Shown: positions 34,427 through 43,568, counted from the stretch's first letter. The stretch is DNA of 64,000 nt from Paenibacillus sp. NFR01 (GCF_900111565.1 NZ_FOIK01000001.1:961309-1025308), one strand, 5' to 3'. Notes: a model not told the origin generated them from the sequence alone. Made by a program: numbers and translations.

Positions 34427-35101
34427 TTAAAATTGTCTGATGATGAACCAGAGCACCGGAATCAGCAGGGACGGAAGCATGTTAAGCGTGGAGTTATCCT
34501 TTATTTTTAGAATGGACAATCCCGAACTCAGCAGCAGAAAACCGCCGACCAGCGAAAGCTCATGAAGCAGATCATCCGTTAACAAGGTGGAAATGGAGCC
34601 TGCAAAAAGATAAATGCCGCCCTGCCAGAGAAACAGCACTACCGCCGCAAGGGATATACTGAAACCATATGTTGACGCCAGCACGATGGATGAGACGAAG
34701 TCCAGAGCCGCATTGGTATACAGGTAAGTATTGTTGCCATTCAGCGCGCTCTCGATCGGTCCCAGAATCGACAATGTCCCGATACAAAAGAGCAGGATGG
34801 CCGTGGATAACCCCTGACCGGCGCCTCCTTTAGCGAACCGTCCGGCAAGCCGCTGAAACTTCCCTTCAATATTGATGAGCGTTCCGAGCAGGCTGCCTGC
34901 CCCTAAGCTGACGATAAACAGAACGGGATACACGCTCAGCGACATATTTTGCACAATGGCATGGATGCCAAGTCCGAAAGCCGCGAGTCCCATTGCATTG
35001 AACATGGCGTTTTGGTATTTTTCACCGAGTGCTTTATGGATTCCGGCGCCGATAGAACTCCCGATAACGATGGCTGCCGTATTTACGATGGTTCCGATCA
35101 A
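34427..35101 (-). CDS. DUF554 membrane protein (YqgA-like)
   Basis: The protein has 224 residues with a TTG start after GGAGGGG. It has about seven hydrophobic helices and a Gly-rich N-terminus (IGTIVNTAAIVIGSSIGAGI), which is typical of DUF554. The function of the family is not established; members are thought to be transporters. It is divergent from a MerR regulator, and its own promoter has the overlong 19-bp spacer expected for MerR activation. Confidence 0.83.
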   Translation of the reverse strand: MIGTIVNTAAIVIGSSIGAGIHKALGEKYQNAMFNAMGLAAFGLGIHAIVQNMSLSVYPVLFIVSLGAGSLLGTLINIEGKFQRLAGRFAKGGAGQGLSTAILLFCIGTLSILGPIESALNGNNTYLYTNAALDFVSSIVLASTYGFSISLAAVVLFLWQGGIYLFAGSISTLLTDDLLHELSLVGGFLLLSSGLSILKIKDNSTLNMLPSLLIPVLWFIIRQF

Positions 35102-35125
35102 AATAACCCCTCCTTATTTTTAATT

Positions 35126-35156
35126 ACGATAAACCCTCCAGTAGATAGAGAGTCAA
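35126..35156 (-). promoter_or_regulatory. MerR-type promoter of the DUF554 gene
   Basis: On the minus strand TTGACT (35156-35151), a 19-bp spacer and TATCGT (35131-35126) lead to the DUF554 gene. The spacer holds a partial dyad (ACTCTC with GGAGGGT). It lies between DUF554 and the divergent MerR gene. Confidence 0.55.
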
Positions 35157-35206
35157 TAGCGGATGTGATATAATTTCGGAATACTTAATTGCGTGGGGGT
35201 TGAAAA

Positions 35207-36046
35207 ATGTCGTTTTTGTTCTCCATCGGCGAGATGGCGAAGCTGTTTCACCTGAATATCCGTACGCTCCGGTACTATGACGAGTTGGGCATCTTAAGGC
35301 CGGAACACGTAAACCCGGAGACGAATTACCGTTATTACTCCACCAATCAGTTTGAGAGGCTCAATACCATTAAATATTTGCGGGCGCTTGATGTGCCCCT
35401 GGAGCAAATTGCGGGCTTCCTTGAGGAAAAAGAGGTCGCGACGATATTGTCGATCTTCGAGGAGCAGCGCGAGCATGTCCGTGACAAGCAGAAGCAGCTG
35501 GCGCTGATCGAAAAAAAGATCGCCAACCGCATCGAACAGATCGAAAGCGCACTGTCCGCTCCTTACGGTCAAATCGCGGTTAAGCATATTCCGCAGCGCA
35601 GAGTCGTCGTTCTGGAGCAACGCTTCTCGCCGTCAGATGATCTGGAGCCGCTGATCCGCGATTTAAGCAAGGCGCATGCGCTGGATGATGCCCTGTTTCT
35701 CGGCAAGGTCGGCATTTCGATCAGTCAGGAGGATCTGGAGCGCAGACAGTACAACCGTTACTCCGCGGTGTTCGTGGTCGTCGAAGCGGAAGACGGGGTA
35801 GAAGAGGCCGGTACGATCTTGCCGGAAGGGACTTATATCTCGGTGCTGTTTCAGGGCACCCACGAAGAAGCTGCTCCGAATTATGATTCCCTGCTGGATT
35901 ATCTTCAGGCCTCGGGTTACCTGATTGGCGGCAATTCGGTGGAAATCACCATCATTGATGCCGGAATGACCAGCGATACGGGGGAATTCGTGACCGAATT
36001 GCAAATTCCAGTTATCCAGAAGGGACCTAACACTAACCTTCCGTAA
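35207..36046 (+). CDS. MerR-family regulator with GyrI-like effector domain
   Basis: The protein has 279 residues. The winged helix (FSIGEMAKLFHLNIRTLRYYDELGIL) is joined by a coiled coil (about 80-115) to a C-terminal GyrI-like ligand domain (about 120-279), as in BmrR. The effector is thus probably a small hydrophobic or cationic drug. It is divergent from the DUF554 gene, whose promoter looks MerR-activated. This suggests that DUF554 is part of the response. Confidence 0.88.
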   Translation: MSFLFSIGEMAKLFHLNIRTLRYYDELGILRPEHVNPETNYRYYSTNQFERLNTIKYLRALDVPLEQIAGFLEEKEVATILSIFEEQREHVRDKQKQLALIEKKIANRIEQIESALSAPYGQIAVKHIPQRRVVVLEQRFSPSDDLEPLIRDLSKAHALDDALFLGKVGISISQEDLERRQYNRYSAVFVVVEAEDGVEEAGTILPEGTYISVLFQGTHEEAAPNYDSLLDYLQASGYLIGGNSVEITIIDAGMTSDTGEFVTELQIPVIQKGPNTNLP

Positions 36047-36110
36047 TTTGTTATTGCTTCCCCAGGAGATTATGCATTATACTAATTGCTGTCTATGTTC
36101 ATAATTGTAT

Positions 36111-36347
36111 AAGATAGCCTCATCATACCAAGGATGAGGTAGAGGTCGCGAAGTTGAAGAGTATGCGTGGAGAGACGTTAAAGAGCCGTCGATGATCCGC
36201 GCGGAAAGGCAGCTTCGCCGAAGCCCGTGCCGCTGCTCCTATCAAGCCGCATGGACTGGGGCCGTATCCGAAAGGAACGGAACTGTCACGATGCCTAAAG
36301 TCTGCCGCCGACAATGGTCAGGCCTGCCGCTCGTGTTGCGCTATCTT
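36111..36347 (+). ncRNA. Lysine riboswitch (L box)
   Basis: The region has the L-box signature in order: GAGGTAGAGGTCGCG, AAGAGTATG, GGAGAG, GGAAAGGCAGCTTCGCCGAAGC, ACTGGGGCCG, and AAAGGAACGGAACTGTCACG. AAGATAGC (36111-36118) can pair with GCTATCTT (36340-36347) as a closing stem. A terminator hairpin follows, and then an amino-acid permease gene. Lysine binding should favour the terminator and switch the permease off. Small frames in this stretch are not genes. Confidence 0.88.
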
Positions 36348-36380
36348 GACAGGGAGTATGATGCGGCAGCCGTATTTTAA

Positions 36381-36411
36381 GGAAACCGCTGCATTCGTCT
36401 GCGGTTTTTTT
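36381..36411 (+). terminator. Riboswitch-controlled terminator
   Basis: AACCGC and GCGGTT form the stem, followed by seven T. It lies between the L box and the permease gene and is the expression platform. Confidence 0.8.
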
Positions 36412-36496
36412 GCGTTCACCGGCAGCCGTCCGGCGAGCAGGCACTCCCGCTTTTGAACAAATTTATGACGACCTACACGAAGGAGTGTCAACAGCT

Positions 36497-37987
36497 ATGC
36501 AAGCTCAGCAAGAAAACGGCGCAGCGGGATCGTCCGGCGGAATAAGCAATCCACCGGCCCTGCGCAAAACGTTCAAAGCACGGCATCTCACCATGATCGC
36601 CCTCGGCGGATCGATCGGTACCGGCCTGTTCCTGGCCAGCGGCGGAGCGATCGCCTCTTCGGGTCCCGGCGGGGCGCTGCTTGCGTACCTGGCGGTTGGA
36701 ATCATGGTGTATTTCCTGATGACCAGCCTTGGGGAAATGGCAACCTACATGCCGGATTCCGGTTCTTTCAGCACCTACGGCACGCGGTTTATCAGTCCAG
36801 CCTTCGGGTTCGCCATCGGCTGGAACTTCTGGTACAACTGGGCGGTAACGATTGCCGCCGAGCTGGCGGCCGCGACCGTTATCATTAAATACTGGTTCCC
36901 GGACAGCAATTCCACGCTGTGGAGCCTGCTGTTCCTGCTGCTGATGTTTGGACTGAACGCCCTGTCTTCACGCGGCTACGGGGAGTCGGAATACTGGTTC
37001 GCAATCATTAAAATCGCCACGGTAATCATCTTCCTGGCTGTGGGCGTGCTGATGATCTTCGGCATCCTCGGCGGCGACGCCGTTGGTCTCAGCAACTTTC
37101 AGCTTGGCGGAAGTTCGTTCCACGGCGGCTTTTTCGCCTTCGTCGGCGTATTCATGGCTGCCGGTTTCTCGTTCCAAGGCACGGAGCTTGTCGGCGTAGC
37201 CGCCGGCGAGAGCGAAAACCCGCGCCGCAACGTCCCGCGGGCCATTCGACAAGTCTTCTGGCGCATCCTGATCTTCTACATCTTTGCGATCCTGGTCATC
37301 GGTCTTTTGATTCCATACACGAATCCGGATCTGCTGCGGGGCGGCATTGACGAAATCGGGGTCAGCCCGTTCACGATTATCTTCGATAAAGCCGGTTTGG
37401 CCTTTGCCGCATCGGTGATGAATGCCGTCATCCTCAGCTCCGTATTGTCCGCCGGCAACTCGGGCATGTATGCCGCAACCCGCGTCTTGTACGCGATGGC
37501 CAAGGACGGCATGGCTCCGCGCTCCCTTGGCAAGCTGAGTCGCCGCGGCGTCCCGGTCGGTGCGCTGCTCGTGACCACCGCCGTTGGCATGCTTGCTTTC
37601 CTGGCTTCCTTCTTCGGCGACGGCGCCGTCTACAACTGGCTGCTCAACGCCTCCGGGATGTGCGGCTTCATCAACTGGCTGGGCATCGCGGTGTGCCATT
37701 ACCGCTTCCGCCGCGCTTTCCTGAAGCAGGGACACGCGCTCAGCGAACTGCCGTACCGGGCCCGATGGTTCCCGTTTGGTCCGATCTTCGCGCTTGTTCT
37801 GTGCGTAGTTGCCGTCTTAGGCCAGAATCTCGGCGCATTCACCGGTGCATCCATCGACTGGTACGGGGTACTCGTATCGTATGTCAGCCTGCCGCTGTTC
37901 CTGCTCGTCTGGCTGGGCTACGGATTCTTCCGCAAGAGCAAGCTGGTCCCGCTCGAAGAGTGCGATCTGAGCACGCACGAAGCGTAA
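36497..37987 (+). CDS. lysP: Lysine permease (APC superfamily, AAT family)
   Basis: The protein has 496 residues and twelve membrane helices. The N-terminal motif KARHLTMIALGGSIGTGLFLASGGAI is the APC substrate-binding loop with LysP-like sequence. GAGENP-like AAGESENPRRNVPRAI follows helix 6. The frame extends upstream to 36410, but ATG 36497 has AAGGAGTG before it. The lysine riboswitch directly upstream makes lysine the likely substrate. Uptake is driven by protons in relatives. A strong terminator follows. Confidence 0.88.
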   Translation: MQAQQENGAAGSSGGISNPPALRKTFKARHLTMIALGGSIGTGLFLASGGAIASSGPGGALLAYLAVGIMVYFLMTSLGEMATYMPDSGSFSTYGTRFISPAFGFAIGWNFWYNWAVTIAAELAAATVIIKYWFPDSNSTLWSLLFLLLMFGLNALSSRGYGESEYWFAIIKIATVIIFLAVGVLMIFGILGGDAVGLSNFQLGGSSFHGGFFAFVGVFMAAGFSFQGTELVGVAAGESENPRRNVPRAIRQVFWRILIFYIFAILVIGLLIPYTNPDLLRGGIDEIGVSPFTIIFDKAGLAFAASVMNAVILSSVLSAGNSGMYAATRVLYAMAKDGMAPRSLGKLSRRGVPVGALLVTTAVGMLAFLASFFGDGAVYNWLLNASGMCGFINWLGIAVCHYRFRRAFLKQGHALSELPYRARWFPFGPIFALVLCVVAVLGQNLGAFTGASIDWYGVLVSYVSLPLFLLVWLGYGFFRKSKLVPLEECDLSTHEA

Positions 37988-38004
37988 CGTCATCCAAACA
38001 ACCC

Positions 38005-38042
38005 AAAAGCAGCGTCTCCCTTAAAGGGAGACGCTGCTTTTT
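38005..38042 (+). terminator. Terminator after lysP
   Basis: AAAAGCAGCGTCTCCC and GGGAGACGCTGCTTTTT form a 16-bp stem with a short TTAAA loop. Confidence 0.92.
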
Positions 38043-38104
38043 GAGTTTGCTGCAGTTATGGCATTCGCTTTACCGGATGATTCTATTCGATCCTTCTTTC
38101 TCTC

Positions 38105-38962
38105 TCAAGAGGTAGAGACTAAATATTCATCCTCATAGATCCTCTGCACACGTTCAAGGATGCGATGCGCCTGGTCTTTGAACTTCAGTTCCGTTATTTG
38201 CCCTTTTATCAGAAATACGCCGGTCGTTTTGGCATGTTCACCGAGCGCTCCGTCATATAGCCGTCCTGCACCCAATGTCGGCGGGGAGAAAAACAGCTTC
38301 ATCAGAGGCTTAACGAAGAAGGGCAGGCCGGAATTTTTTCCTTTGCGGAGCGTATTGTTGCCGCCGGGATCGACGCTGCGAATCTTGATGCCGTCCTTGC
38401 CCAGCTGAGGCGCAGCCGCTTCGGACCATAGCGACAAGGCCAGCTTGGAGCTGGCGTAAGGACCCAGGAGTTTACGGAAGGATGCCGGCCGTTCCAAGCC
38501 CTCAACGCTAAGCTCTTTGGTATATTTGAGTGCAGAGGACGAGGTATTGATCACGGTTTTATAGCGCCCGGCAAGCAGAAGCTCCTTGAGCTCCATCAGA
38601 ACGATATACGGCACCACGGTCATCAGCTCGTAATGAAGCTCGCGCCCTTGCCGGGAATAACGAAGCTCGGGAAAGGACCCACCGGCGTTATTAAACAAAA
38701 TGTCAATCCGCCGCTCATTGCGTTTAACCGCCTCCAGCGTCGTTCTCAAACGTTCATAATCGGATAAATCGCCGGTTTTGTATACGCGCAGCCTCCCGTC
38801 ATCCAGCGCTTTCTGCAGGTCCGGGTCTTCGGCGGGAAAGTCGGAACGATTGAGCGCCGCCACCTGCCAATGGTCTGCGAGCAGTCTGCGGGTTAATTCC
38901 AGCCCGATCCCGGCATTGGCGCCGGTAATCAAAGCGATGTTTTGTTCTTCTTTGAGCTTCAT
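38105..38962 (-). CDS. Short-chain dehydrogenase/reductase
   Basis: The protein has 285 residues. The NAD(P) motif ALITGANAGIGLELTRR, NNAGG and the catalytic Y-x-x-x-K in PYASSKLALSLW are present. A longer frame to 39112 crosses the divergent promoter and is rejected; GGAGGAG precedes ATG 38962. It is divergent from a MerR gene, and each of the two genes has its own 19-bp-spacer promoter. It probably reduces a carbonyl compound in a MerR-controlled stress response. Confidence 0.87.
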   Translation of the reverse strand: MKLKEEQNIALITGANAGIGLELTRRLLADHWQVAALNRSDFPAEDPDLQKALDDGRLRVYKTGDLSDYERLRTTLEAVKRNERRIDILFNNAGGSFPELRYSRQGRELHYELMTVVPYIVLMELKELLLAGRYKTVINTSSSALKYTKELSVEGLERPASFRKLLGPYASSKLALSLWSEAAAPQLGKDGIKIRSVDPGGNNTLRKGKNSGLPFFVKPLMKLFFSPPTLGAGRLYDGALGEHAKTTGVFLIKGQITELKFKDQAHRILERVQRIYEDEYLVSTS

Positions 38963-39006
38963 TATGCGTCTCCTCCTACAATCGGATGTTGTTGCGGTTA
39001 ACGCAC

Positions 39007-39037
39007 ATTCTAGAACTTGGAGTCGGCTCCAAGTCAA
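39007..39037 (-). promoter_or_regulatory. MerR-type promoter of the SDR gene
   Basis: On the minus strand TTGACT (39037-39032), a 19-bp spacer and TAGAAT (39012-39007) lead to the SDR gene. The dyad ACTTGGAGTCGGCTCCAAGT (39015-39034) lies in the spacer and -35. Confidence 0.82.
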
Positions 39038-39073
39038 GACATGATTTACTGAGAATTTAAAATGCCCCGACGC

Positions 39074-39104
39074 TTGACTTGGAGTCCGCACCAAGTTGTA
39101 TAAT
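39074..39104 (+). promoter_or_regulatory. MerR-type promoter of the merR gene
   Basis: TTGACT (39074-39079), a 19-bp spacer and TATAAT (39099-39104). The dyad arms ACTTGG and CCAAGT are in the same positions as in the SDR promoter 40 bp away, so one regulator should act on both. Confidence 0.82.
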
Positions 39105-39134
39105 GCACACAAACGAACTCGCGGAGGGAACCGG

Positions 39135-39605
39135 ATGAGTGACGAACCGAGCTATACGATTAAACAAACCGCCGAGCATACGGGAATTGCGGAGGATACG
39201 ATCCGTTATTATGAGAAAATCGCATTGCTGCCCCGCGCCGACCGGAAGGAGAACGGGCATCGCGTCTACCGGCAGGACGACATTCAAACGCTGCGCCTGA
39301 TCGCATGCCTTAAGAAAACCGGAATGCCGCTGGAGGAGATGCGGCCGTTTCTTGCGGTTACGGTAGATGCCGACCCTGCGGATCATCCCGAACTGGTGGA
39401 GCATTTAAGAAGCCACCGGGAGAAGATCATCGGCCAAATTGCCCAACTGCAGCAAGTGGTCGATTTTATCGACGTAAAGTTGGAGGAAGGGAAATACCGC
39501 CGGGACTGCGCGGATGAGCCTGGGCCTAAGACGGCATCCCCGGAGGAAATGAATTATTTCTCGGGCGCCGCCAAGGCCGGCAAACCAATCGTTTCACTGA
39601 AATAG
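39135..39605 (+). CDS. MerR-family transcriptional regulator
   Basis: The protein has 156 residues. The winged helix (YTIKQTAEHTGIAEDTIRYYEKIALLPRADR) is followed by a coiled coil (about 90-130) and a tail with SPEEMNYFSGAAKAGKP. ATG 39135 follows GCGGAGGG; the frame to 39096 overlaps the promoter. It is divergent from the SDR gene and should activate both itself and the SDR gene through the twin 19-bp-spacer promoters. Tail and context resemble AdhR-like regulators that sense carbonyl stress. One Cys (DCADEPG region) is present near the C-terminus and another lies in LIACLKK. Confidence 0.85.
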   Translation: MSDEPSYTIKQTAEHTGIAEDTIRYYEKIALLPRADRKENGHRVYRQDDIQTLRLIACLKKTGMPLEEMRPFLAVTVDADPADHPELVEHLRSHREKIIGQIAQLQQVVDFIDVKLEEGKYRRDCADEPGPKTASPEEMNYFSGAAKAGKPIVSLK

Positions 39606-39632
39606 ACCAATGCCGATTCGGCAAAAAGGCAC

Positions 39633-39672
39633 AAAAAAACCAGCGACAGCCGAAGCTGCCGCTGGTTTTTTT
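39633..39672. terminator. Bidirectional terminator after merR
   Basis: AAAAAACCAGCG and CGCTGGTTTTTTT pair around an inner stem (CAGC with GCTG). It also serves the convergent symporter gene. Confidence 0.9.
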
Positions 39673-39707
39673 GCGCTGCCTGGATAGGTTCAAGCCCGGC
39701 TGAGGAG

Positions 39708-40676
39708 TCAAGCGGCTGAGGAATTGCTGACCTCGGGCTTGATCCGGGATCGGCTCCCGAGCAGCAAGCCGACAAAGGAGGCCAGCAGCTGCTGGAATAC
39801 CATGCCGAGCACGACCGGCACCGCCACAGGCGGGGCGAAATAAGAGACGGCCAGCACCGCGCCGGCGCTGATATTGCGCATGCCGCCGTTGAAGATCAGC
39901 GCCACTTCGTCGGCCTCGTTCCAGCGCATCAGCTTTGCCGTTAGGAAACAAAGGGCATAACCGATGGAGGCCATAAGCACGATAACGCAGGCTAAGCCAA
40001 CAAGATGCCAGGTGATCTTTGCCAGATACGGCGAGATGACGGAACCGTTGATCATAATGACCACGGCCATGAACAGTTTGGAAAAAGGGTTCAGCCGCGG
40101 ACTCCAACGCGGAGCGACCGCACCCTTGCTCCATTCGTTCAGGAGCATGCCGAGCAAAGAGGGAACGACAATCATCCAGAACAGGCTGCGCATCATGGCC
40201 CAGGTGTCCAGCTCCACGTTCGTGCCGATCAATACGGACAACACACCCGGGACGGCAAAAGGCGCAAGCAGCGTATCGATCAGGATGATCGACAGCGTAA
40301 GCGCGGTATTGCCTTTATAAATGCTGACCCAGATAAAGCTGCTGATTCCCGTAGGGATGACCGCGGCCAGCACGAGTCCGGTTATCGTATAATGATCAGC
40401 CGGATACAGCGCGTTTCCGATTCCCAGCGCCACCAGCGGCATAGCGATATGCAGAATCAGCAGGCAGGCAAAGAGCGGCAGCGGTTTTTTCAGCACATTC
40501 ACGAAATCCTTGACGCCGAGGCTGATGCTTCCGGCAAATGTCATAAACGCAAACAACCAAGGAGAGAGGAATGTATAGGAGGATAAGGTGCTTCCCAGAA
40601 GCACGCCCGTCAGCACGCTAACCGGCGTGATCAGCGGCATCATCCGGTTCAGCACGCGGTTTGCAGCCAAAAGCAT
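39708..40676 (-). CDS. Bile acid:sodium symporter-family transporter (YocS-like)
   Basis: The protein has 322 residues and about nine or ten membrane helices. The Na+-site segments (LVALGIGNALYPAD..., VIPTGISSFIWVSIYKGNTALTLS, FNGGMRNISAGAVLAVSYF) follow the BASS family. Bacterial members often carry pantoate, other organic anions or bile acids rather than bile acids alone. I choose ATG 40676 because AAAGGA precedes it; the frame extends to 40709. It stands alone. Confidence 0.85.
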   Translation of the reverse strand: MLLAANRVLNRMMPLITPVSVLTGVLLGSTLSSYTFLSPWLFAFMTFAGSISLGVKDFVNVLKKPLPLFACLLILHIAMPLVALGIGNALYPADHYTITGLVLAAVIPTGISSFIWVSIYKGNTALTLSIILIDTLLAPFAVPGVLSVLIGTNVELDTWAMMRSLFWMIVVPSLLGMLLNEWSKGAVAPRWSPRLNPFSKLFMAVVIMINGSVISPYLAKITWHLVGLACVIVLMASIGYALCFLTAKLMRWNEADEVALIFNGGMRNISAGAVLAVSYFAPPVAVPVVLGMVFQQLLASFVGLLLGSRSRIKPEVSNSSAA

Positions 40677-40804
40677 AACATGACATCCTTTTTCGTAAGT
40701 TCTTCTCATTATACACCTCTGTCAGCACTTTATCATTGAGCCGGACTAAACTAGACGTATTGCCCAGACGAGCCATGAAAAGTCATACAGGAGGAAGGTA
40801 GCAA

Positions 40805-42613
40805 ATGAGAAATCTGGAAAAAACGGATAACGGTAAGGCACAGCTAGATCGGAGGGAGAGGGGCCGTTTTCCTGCCATTGGCTGGATTTTACGGGTCTAT
40901 TCATTTTGGCGTAATTTGTCGGTCCGGCTTAAATTATACCTGATGGTATCCATTAGCCTGATTTCATTCACGGTGGCGATGGTGTACATGGTAGAAACGG
41001 GAAAAAGCGATATCAACCAGCTAGCTACGGTACTCTACAACGTTACGATCCGTTCGACCTCTGATCTCCGGGATGCGGATAAAAGCGTGCAGCAGATCAT
41101 GTTGGAGCATAAGAATGATGTATATAACGGGGTGACGACCCACTCCGAATCTCTGAGCAAATCTGCAAAGGCCGTGGTCGCAGAAGTGGGCTCGGCCAAA
41201 AAAGAGCTCGACAACCTTGGCGTTTTGGAGCGAATCCATGACAGGAATTCCTCCCAAACGTTGGAGAAATTGTTTGCAGAGCTGAATGCGCTGCTTGAAA
41301 CCTGGTCAGCCGACATCACCAAACTATCGGATGCGCTGCCTTCCGAAGAGACGCTCGACGGGCAGCTCGCAGCCATCGGTACGGCATTCTCCCAAATTAC
41401 CTCATCGCTTGAAAGCTACTCCAAAGAGAACATCGACGCTGCGGAGAAAGAAGCCCGCCGCAAAGAGCGTTTTGGCTTTGTGATGCTGGCTCTAGTGGTT
41501 GCAGCGACATTAATATTGGCTTCGATGACAACGATACATATCGTCAGTATCTTGAAGAAGGTGAACCGCAAGCTATCGAGCGTCACCGAAGGCGATTTGA
41601 CCGTAGCACCGGACAGTGTATACCCGCTGGATGATCTGGGCCGGTTATCCCAATCGGTGGACACCACAGTCAGTGATTTGCGGCGAATCATCGCCGACAT
41701 CGCATCGAATGCTTCAACAACCGAAAAAGCGATGCAGGCGGTCGTTGCCGGGGCGCAGTCTGCCACGGAAAAAGCGGATCAGGTGGTCAGCAACATGAAC
41801 GGCATGTCTACCAGTATAAAGGACCAATCAACAGGCGTTACAGATACCAGCCGTGCGGTTGAAGAAATGGCGCTCGGCATCAATCGGATTGCCGGGACGA
41901 CCAGCCAGATCGCCGACGATTCCTCAACGATGCACGATTCCGCAACGCATGGATTACAATCCGTGTCGTCGCTGATCGACCAGATGGATGAGATTTCAGA
42001 TGCGATTGCCACGCTGGAATCCGTTATCTCCGCATTAAACCGCAGATCGGAGAACATGAAGCAGATCGTCGCTAACATTTCCGGTTTTGCCGAGGATACG
42101 AACCTGCTGTCGCTTAACGCCTCGATTGAAGCTGCACGTGCGGGAGAGCAGGGACAGGGGTTTCTGGTTGTCGCTTCCGAAATGCGGCGTTTATCCGATC
42201 AATCCAAGCAAGCCGCCCAGGAGGTTAGCCGCATTCTGCTTGAAACCGTTGATGATATTTCGCATGCGGGAGACTTGATGCACCGGAGCGTTGAAGAGAC
42301 CCGGCTCGGCCACGACTCGGCGGACGAAGTCTATGATGTGTTCCGGCAAATTCTAGCCTCGATTGACCTGGTTAAAAATCAGCTGCATGAAACCTCTGCG
42401 GTGACCGAGCAGCTGTCCGCGTCCTCGGAAGAAGTAGCTGCAACCATGGGCGAATTAACCAGTGCCGCTGCATCTATATCCGCTCGGGCTCAAACGGTTC
42501 AGGCGGAGACGAAGAAGCAGAAGGAAGTTCTTTCCGAAGTGTCGCATTCGTCGCTAAATTTGGAACAGGTCGTCACGGAAATGAGAAAATCTGTGGATTC
42601 CTTTAAACTCTAG
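40805..42613 (+). CDS. Methyl-accepting chemotaxis protein
   Basis: The protein has 602 residues. The first membrane helix lies at about 40-60, a helical (four-helix-bundle-like) extracellular domain at 62-220, the second helix at about 222-246 and HAMP after it. The signalling domain has the canonical tip NLLSLNASIEAARAGEQGQGF. AGGAGG supports ATG 40805. It differs from the receptor at 3719 in its periplasm-facing domain, so it senses something else. Its 3' end overlaps the convergent WYL regulator gene by 11 bp. Confidence 0.88.
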   Translation: MRNLEKTDNGKAQLDRRERGRFPAIGWILRVYSFWRNLSVRLKLYLMVSISLISFTVAMVYMVETGKSDINQLATVLYNVTIRSTSDLRDADKSVQQIMLEHKNDVYNGVTTHSESLSKSAKAVVAEVGSAKKELDNLGVLERIHDRNSSQTLEKLFAELNALLETWSADITKLSDALPSEETLDGQLAAIGTAFSQITSSLESYSKENIDAAEKEARRKERFGFVMLALVVAATLILASMTTIHIVSILKKVNRKLSSVTEGDLTVAPDSVYPLDDLGRLSQSVDTTVSDLRRIIADIASNASTTEKAMQAVVAGAQSATEKADQVVSNMNGMSTSIKDQSTGVTDTSRAVEEMALGINRIAGTTSQIADDSSTMHDSATHGLQSVSSLIDQMDEISDAIATLESVISALNRRSENMKQIVANISGFAEDTNLLSLNASIEAARAGEQGQGFLVVASEMRRLSDQSKQAAQEVSRILLETVDDISHAGDLMHRSVEETRLGHDSADEVYDVFRQILASIDLVKNQLHETSAVTEQLSASSEEVAATMGELTSAAASISARAQTVQAETKKQKEVLSEVSHSSLNLEQVVTEMRKSVDSFKL

Positions 42614-43568
42614 AATACAGCTTTAATTTACCCAGCAGTTTTCTCCGGATTTCGTCCGGCATCACCCGGATAACGATCTCTTCGCCCAAAAACAGCAGCC
42701 AATTCGTGAATTCCTCCAGCTCCTCAGGCTGGTCGACGTTGATCGCACTCCTTAATATGGCCGTGGTCTGATAAGGATTGGTATAGGATAGGGAAGCCTT
42801 CAAGGGATGATATTTCTTAAACTGTCCAATCGCTCCTAAACCGAGCTCAAGCACCAGATTCATCTCCTCGGTCTGCCTGCTCCGCCGTTCTTCGATCCAT
42901 TTTGGGCTCCATTGCTTTTTGGGCTGAAGCGCCTCGACGCTTGTCACCCGGTCCACAGGTAGAATCCGCTGCTGTTCCGCTTCAAGGTCGAAGCCTTCGA
43001 TCAGCCACAGGCTTTTCTCGCGATACAGATGCAGCAGATAGATCGGATAGGCTCTCAGCTCCCCGCCTTCATTGGCGGTTACCTGCAGGTAACGGCCGGA
43101 CAGCAGAAGCCGGATGAGCTTCTCCAGCATGGGATGGGGGAGGTCGGACAAGTCGAGCAGGTCCGGGTTGTTCGGATTGGTGCCTTCGAAGAACAGTAGC
43201 TGATTAAGCAGAAACAAATCTTCCTGCTGGGTCTCCGAGAGCAAGCCGAGCAATTTCTCCGCCAGAGACTGCCGGCTCTTCAGATAGGGCAGCTGCTGGT
43301 TTCGCGTCGCCATAAAGGCGATAAACAGCGCTTTGAGCTCATCGCCGGTGAAACGGACTTCGGGAAGCACCGAGTTGCGCATGACGGAATAACCGCCGTC
43401 CCGGCCGACCTCGGCCACCAGCGGCATTCCCATGGTTTCGATTTCCCGGATATCCCGAATCGCTGTCGAACGGGAAATATTAAATTCGCGCATGATTTCC
43501 GTAATGGTAAAATGGGCACGATTGTTAATGTACCGCATGATGACGTTAATGCGTTCAACTTTTTTCAT
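42603..43568 (-). CDS. WYL-domain transcriptional regulator (YafY-like)
   Basis: The protein has 321 residues. The N-terminal helix-turn-helix is FTITEIMREFNISRSTAIRDIREIETMGMPL (about 20-50), followed by GGY and a WYL-like sensor domain (about 140-230). TAGGAGCC precedes the ATG. It is divergent from the effector-binding-domain gene at 43679, which it may control. WYL domains often sense nucleic acids or nucleotides. Confidence 0.83.
   Translation of the reverse strand: MKKVERINVIMRYINNRAHFTITEIMREFNISRSTAIRDIREIETMGMPLVAEVGRDGGYSVMRNSVLPEVRFTGDELKALFIAFMATRNQQLPYLKSRQSLAEKLLGLLSETQQEDLFLLNQLLFFEGTNPNNPDLLDLSDLPHPMLEKLIRLLLSGRYLQVTANEGGELRAYPIYLLHLYREKSLWLIEGFDLEAEQQRILPVDRVTSVEALQPKKQWSPKWIEERRSRQTEEMNLVLELGLGAIGQFKKYHPLKASLSYTNPYQTTAILRSAINVDQPEELEEFTNWLLFLGEEIVIRVMPDEIRRKLLGKLKLYSRV

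Noticed and set aside
36192..36380. Open frame of 62 codons before lysP
   Set aside because: It lies entirely within the lysine riboswitch and its translation is biased by the RNA structure.
38963..39112. N-terminal extension of the SDR gene
   Set aside because: It covers both divergent MerR promoters, and the Rossmann motif sits at the expected place when counted from ATG 38962.
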